A stretch of DNA of 8,760 bases, from positions 1 through 8,760 of the forward strand of contig SBHH01000278.1 in NCBI GenBank assembly GCA_006226265.1, read 5' to 3'. Both the position numbers and the translations under genes were made by a program. Below the pieces are notes generated by a model. The model searched no databases. It was not told where the DNA came from and saw only the letters and a program-made list of their open reading frames with translations. Each line of letters opens with the position of its first letter. The first letter of the stretch is position 1. Below are positions 6,621-8,760 of the stretch, piece by piece. This DNA comes from Alphaproteobacteria bacterium (lineage in GTDB: Bacteria > Pseudomonadota > Alphaproteobacteria > Sneathiellales > Sneathiellaceae).

Positions 6621-7121
6621 ATGAGCCGCGCATTTCTAGTTATCGATATCCAGAATGACTATTTTCCGGGCGGTGTCCTGCCGCTCCATCAGCCGGAGGA
6701 GACGGAGGCGCGCCTTGTCGCGGCAATCCGTCAGGCCAAAGAGGCGGGCGATAAAATTATCCTTGTCCGGCATGTGTCAAAGGCGGCGCAAGGATTGTTC
6801 GCGGCAGGCGGGACCGGATCGGAAATCCGCCCCGCAATTCTTGCTGCTGCCGGGGATGCGCCGGTCGTGACGAAAGCGGTCGCCGATGCCTTTCAGGATA
6901 CCGATCTTGGCTCTCATCTTGCAGGGATAGGCGAGCTGATTGTCACCGGCATGATGACCCAGAATTGCGTCGTCTTCACCGCCATGTCGAAGGCGGCGGA
7001 ACGGTTCAAGGTGACGGTCGCGGGCGATCTTTGCACCGCCCCTTCCGAAATCGTCCACCGGATTGCCTTGAATGCACTCGGCTCCAAACTGATGGTATCG
7101 AACGCGTCAGAGTTATTCTGA
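6621..7121 (+). CDS. Isochorismatase-family cysteine hydrolase
   Basis: A 166-residue cytoplasmic hydrolase of the compact isochorismatase-like fold. The catalytic triad is visible: D9 (VIDIQNDYF), K85 (VVTKAVADAFQDTDL) and C116 (GMMTQNCVVFTA). Family members hydrolyse amides (nicotinamide, N-carbamoyl compounds, ureidoacrylate) or other small substrates; the true isochorismatases lack the cysteine, so an amidase-type reaction is more likely. The substrate cannot be told from sequence. The start at 6621 has GGGAGAG just upstream, whereas the in-frame ATG at 6582 falls in the promoter region. It is divergent from the GlxA-type regulator, its probable controller. The 3' end overlaps the convergent methyltransferase gene by nine bases inside a hairpin. 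Confidence 0.9.
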   Translation: MSRAFLVIDIQNDYFPGGVLPLHQPEETEARLVAAIRQAKEAGDKIILVRHVSKAAQGLFAAGGTGSEIRPAILAAAGDAPVVTKAVADAFQDTDLGSHLAGIGELIVTGMMTQNCVVFTAMSKAAERFKVTVAGDLCTAPSEIVHRIALNALGSKLMVSNASELF

Positions 7122-7125
7122 CGCG
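7103..7125. terminator. Hairpin across the overlapping convergent stop codons, candidate bidirectional terminator
   Basis: CGCGTCAGA (7103-7111) and TCTGACGCG (7117-7125) form a perfect 9-bp stem with a 5-base loop, GTTAT. The stop codons of both convergent genes, TGA at 7119-7121 on the plus strand and TAA at 7115-7113 on the minus strand, lie within it. It lacks a T-run on either side, so it is not a classic intrinsic terminator. It may rely on Rho, or may protect transcript 3' ends. Confidence 0.55.
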
Positions 7126-7826
7126 ACCCGCCGGGCAAGCCAGGCGCCCCAGAAGAGGCTGGCGAAGAAGCGGACGGGGGCCTCGAACCCCGTTTTGGCC
7201 AGCAAATCGAAGACAGCCGCTTCTGATCGGGGCGGCTCTGCGCCTTGCAGGATTTTCCCCATCTTTGCCTGAACTTCGTCTGTATCGGCGCCCTTCATGC
7301 GCCAGCGGTTTGCCCAGGCTGCCATCAAAAGCGGTTCGGCGGTATATGTCCGGTAGTTTCCGGCAATGACGAAGGGCGCGTCTGGCGCGAGCCGCCGAGA
7401 TACCTCCATCAACGTTTCCCGTTTCAGTTCATCATCCGGCAGATGATGCAGGACGCCGATCATGATTGCTGCATCGAACGGTGGCATCGTATCGAGATCG
7501 GCAACGCTCCCCAAAATGGTCTCCACCCGGTCGGAGAGACCGGCTTCAGCCAGATAGGCGTCGGCGAGGTTCAACATGGGGGCGGAAGGATCGACGGCGA
7601 CAAACCGCCAGGCTGGTTCCAGCCGCGCCGCGGTAATGATTTCTCCTGCTGTGCCTCCGGCCCCGACAACCAGTATCCTTGCCAGGCTTTCTTCGCCAAG
7701 GGCAGCCGACAACATGCAGGCGGAAAGTTCATGGCATGCGTCATATCCCGCCAATCCGATCCGGCTTTGACGGCCATATTCCTCTGCGCGGGCTGTATCG
7801 AATTTGGCGGCTGGATTCTTAATCAT
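7113..7826 (-). CDS. Class I SAM-dependent methyltransferase, substrate unknown
   Basis: A 237-residue soluble protein with a Rossmann methyltransferase core: motif I ILVVGAGGTAGE (51-62), the acidic end of strand 2 in FVAVDPS (75-81), GSVADL (106-111) for adenine contact, and motif IV IMIGVLHHLP (121-130). The N-terminus EEYGRQSRIGLAGYDACHELSACML is a conserved lead-in of a methyltransferase subfamily whose substrate I do not know. There is no membrane segment or signal. The start is uncertain: ATG at 7826 has a GAGA seven bases upstream and leaves the divergent promoter free. ATG at 7838 and ATG at 7877 (254 residues) are in frame but lack a ribosome binding site, and the latter would run across the promoter of the divergent gene. 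The adjacent divergent AraC-type gene probably regulates it. Confidence 0.85.
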   Translation of the reverse strand: MIKNPAAKFDTARAEEYGRQSRIGLAGYDACHELSACMLSAALGEESLARILVVGAGGTAGEIITAARLEPAWRFVAVDPSAPMLNLADAYLAEAGLSDRVETILGSVADLDTMPPFDAAIMIGVLHHLPDDELKRETLMEVSRRLAPDAPFVIAGNYRTYTAEPLLMAAWANRWRMKGADTDEVQAKMGKILQGAEPPRSEAAVFDLLAKTGFEAPVRFFASLFWGAWLARRVASE

Positions 7827-7857
7827 GACGTTTCTCATTATTTGTCTGATGAAAGGT

Positions 7858-7885
7858 TTGTGGGGCTGTTGGGTCATGATATAAG
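7858..7885 (+). promoter_or_regulatory. Candidate promoter of the AraC-type regulator gene
   Basis: TTGTGG (7858-7863) and TATAAG (7880-7885), with a 16-base spacer, match -35 and -10 boxes well for this GC-rich background. Transcription would start near 7892. AGGAAAG (7898-7904) follows as ribosome binding site nine bases before the ATG. Confidence 0.45.
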
Positions 7886-7913
7886 GTTTTCAATCACAGG
7901 AAAGACGAATTGC

Positions 7914-8672
7914 ATGATTGAAAGTCCGAATATCCAGCTAAGACATGATCGGCTGACGGCTTTTCTGAAAGCCTTTCCTCTCAGCACCATCCGTTGTGCC
8001 TCGGCCGAGGCCGCAAACCTGTTGATCATCGATGCGGATTGTTCCGGCCATCCGACGCACATCTTGTACCGCGCGGGGACCCGTGCGGCGCTTCCGAAGG
8101 GTGTGACATTATGCGCCGCCGCCAGCGTGAATTTCGGAGGAAGTGCCAATCCGCTTATGGGGGCCTTGCCCGATGAAGTCTGTATTTCCCTCGCAGAAGA
8201 ACCGCAGCTTCGAGGATTATCCGAGTTAATTGTCGGCGAAGTGGAGACGGCTCGCTGTGGCGGTGGCACCATTCAGTCGCGGCTCTCGGAGGTTGTTGTC
8301 GTGCTCGCAATCCGTAAAGCTATTGCGATCGGGACAGTCGATGCCGGATTGCTCGCCGGCCTTGCGCATCCGAAGCTTTATGTAAGCCTCATTGCCATGC
8401 ATGATGAGCCGGAAAGAAACTGGCAAATAGCGGACCTTGCGGCCATCGCGGCCATGTCGCGCGGACAATTCACACTCCTGTTTAAGGAGACTGTTGGCGA
8501 GACGCCCGGTGCTTATCTCAACAACTGGCGTCTGGTGCTCGGCCGCGCCAAACTCGCTACGGGCCATAGCGTCAAATCCGCCGCCGCCATGGTCGGCTTT
8601 GGCAGCGCCGCAGCCTTCTCCCGCGCCTTTTCCCGAAAGTTTAATCACCCGCCCCTCAAAAGCAAACCCTAG
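7914..8672 (+). CDS. AraC-family transcriptional regulator with cupin-like N-terminal domain
   Basis: A 252-residue regulator. The N-terminal half (DRLTAFLKAFPLSTIRCASAE onward, about 12-145) resembles the cupin-type sensing domain of AraC regulators of the Cupin_6 kind. The C-terminal half carries two helix-turn-helix motifs, about 171-190 (QIADLAAIAAMSRGQFTLLF) and 219-242 (SVKSAAAMVGFGSAAAFSRAFSRKF), with the linker YLNNWRLVLGRAKL. The end (NHPPLKSKP) departs from the usual FGxSPGAYR, so the C-terminus is short or diverged, but both HTH motifs are complete. ATG at 7914 is chosen because AGGAAAG lies nine bases upstream; the open frame extends further upstream but runs antisense through the methyltransferase gene. 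It probably controls the divergent methyltransferase gene and itself; its effector is unknown. Confidence 0.87.
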   Translation: MIESPNIQLRHDRLTAFLKAFPLSTIRCASAEAANLLIIDADCSGHPTHILYRAGTRAALPKGVTLCAAASVNFGGSANPLMGALPDEVCISLAEEPQLRGLSELIVGEVETARCGGGTIQSRLSEVVVVLAIRKAIAIGTVDAGLLAGLAHPKLYVSLIAMHDEPERNWQIADLAAIAAMSRGQFTLLFKETVGETPGAYLNNWRLVLGRAKLATGHSVKSAAAMVGFGSAAAFSRAFSRKFNHPPLKSKP

Positions 8673-8712
8673 GCGTGGCGTGTCAAAACGGTCAATTTAA
8701 ATTCTAGGGAAA

Positions 8713-8760
8713 TGGCGCACCCGACACGATTCGAACGTGTGACCTCTGCCTTCGGAGGGC
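8713..8760 (-). tRNA. tRNA-Arg (anticodon CCG), 3' part; 5' part outside the window
   Basis: Read on the minus strand: three bases of the anticodon stem (GCC), the loop CTCCGAA with anticodon CCG (8755-8753), stem GGCAG, variable loop AGGTC, T-stem ACACG/CGTGT around TTCGAAT, acceptor strand CGGGTGC, discriminator G and an encoded CCA (8715-8713). The T-arm pairs perfectly. The anticodon CCG reads the CGG arginine codon. The D-arm and 5' acceptor strand lie beyond the window end. The 40 bases between the AraC stop and this tRNA hold no gene; the only symmetric element there is AATTTAAATT (8694-8703). Confidence 0.93.

Noticed and set aside
7245..7913. Upstream extension of the AraC regulator frame, giving a 475-residue protein
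   Set aside because: The extension is antisense to the methyltransferase and has low-complexity, domain-free content. The ATG at 7914 has a good ribosome binding site and gives the normal family length.
8667..8709. CCCTAG and CTAGGG as an inverted repeat between the AraC gene and the tRNA
   Set aside because: The 6-bp arms are 31 bases apart and one contains the stop codon; this is likely chance.

Overview
The window is GC-rich, with dense, short-spaced genes, Shine-Dalgarno-led starts and a CCA-encoding tRNA gene. Together with the gene families present, this points to an alphaproteobacterium, probably aerobic. The genus cannot be named from the sequence alone.

Region 1 (1-649) is the 3' part of an Acr3-type arsenite efflux permease, cut by the window edge. 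Region 2 (about 646-5034) is a tight four-gene plus-strand operon: a DapA-family lyase/deaminase, a DadA-like FAD dehydrogenase, a proline-racemase-family enzyme with both catalytic cysteines (4-hydroxyproline 2-epimerase type), and an enolase-superfamily (MR/MLE) enzyme. Together they read as catabolism of hydroxyproline: trans-4-hydroxy-L-proline -> cis-4-hydroxy-D-proline -> pyrroline-4-hydroxy-2-carboxylate -> 2-oxoglutarate semialdehyde. The enolase-family member feeds in another isomer (cis-3-hydroxyproline) or a betaine derivative. The semialdehyde dehydrogenase and transporter are not in the window. A perfect 7-bp inverted repeat overlapping a plausible -10 box lies just upstream of the operon.

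Region 3 (5041-6527, minus strand) holds a Tat-exported superoxide-reductase-like protein that keeps all five iron ligands but lacks the usual Glu-Lys pair, and upstream of it a GlxA/FtrA-type regulator (DJ-1/PfpI-like domain plus AraC HTH). Region 4 (6528-7121) is the divergent promoter region of that regulator and an isochorismatase-family cysteine hydrolase. The gap carries a direct repeat flanking a small palindrome. Region 5 (7113-8672) is a class I SAM methyltransferase divergent from an AraC regulator with a cupin-like N-terminus. The hydrolase and methyltransferase genes converge and overlap by 9 bp, inside a perfect 9-bp-stem hairpin. The window ends in the 3' part of a minus-strand tRNA-Arg(CCG).

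No CRISPR array, insertion sequence or obvious defence system was seen. The most interesting items are the unusual periplasmic SOR-like protein, the choice of substrate for the enolase-family enzyme, and the three symmetric DNA elements.
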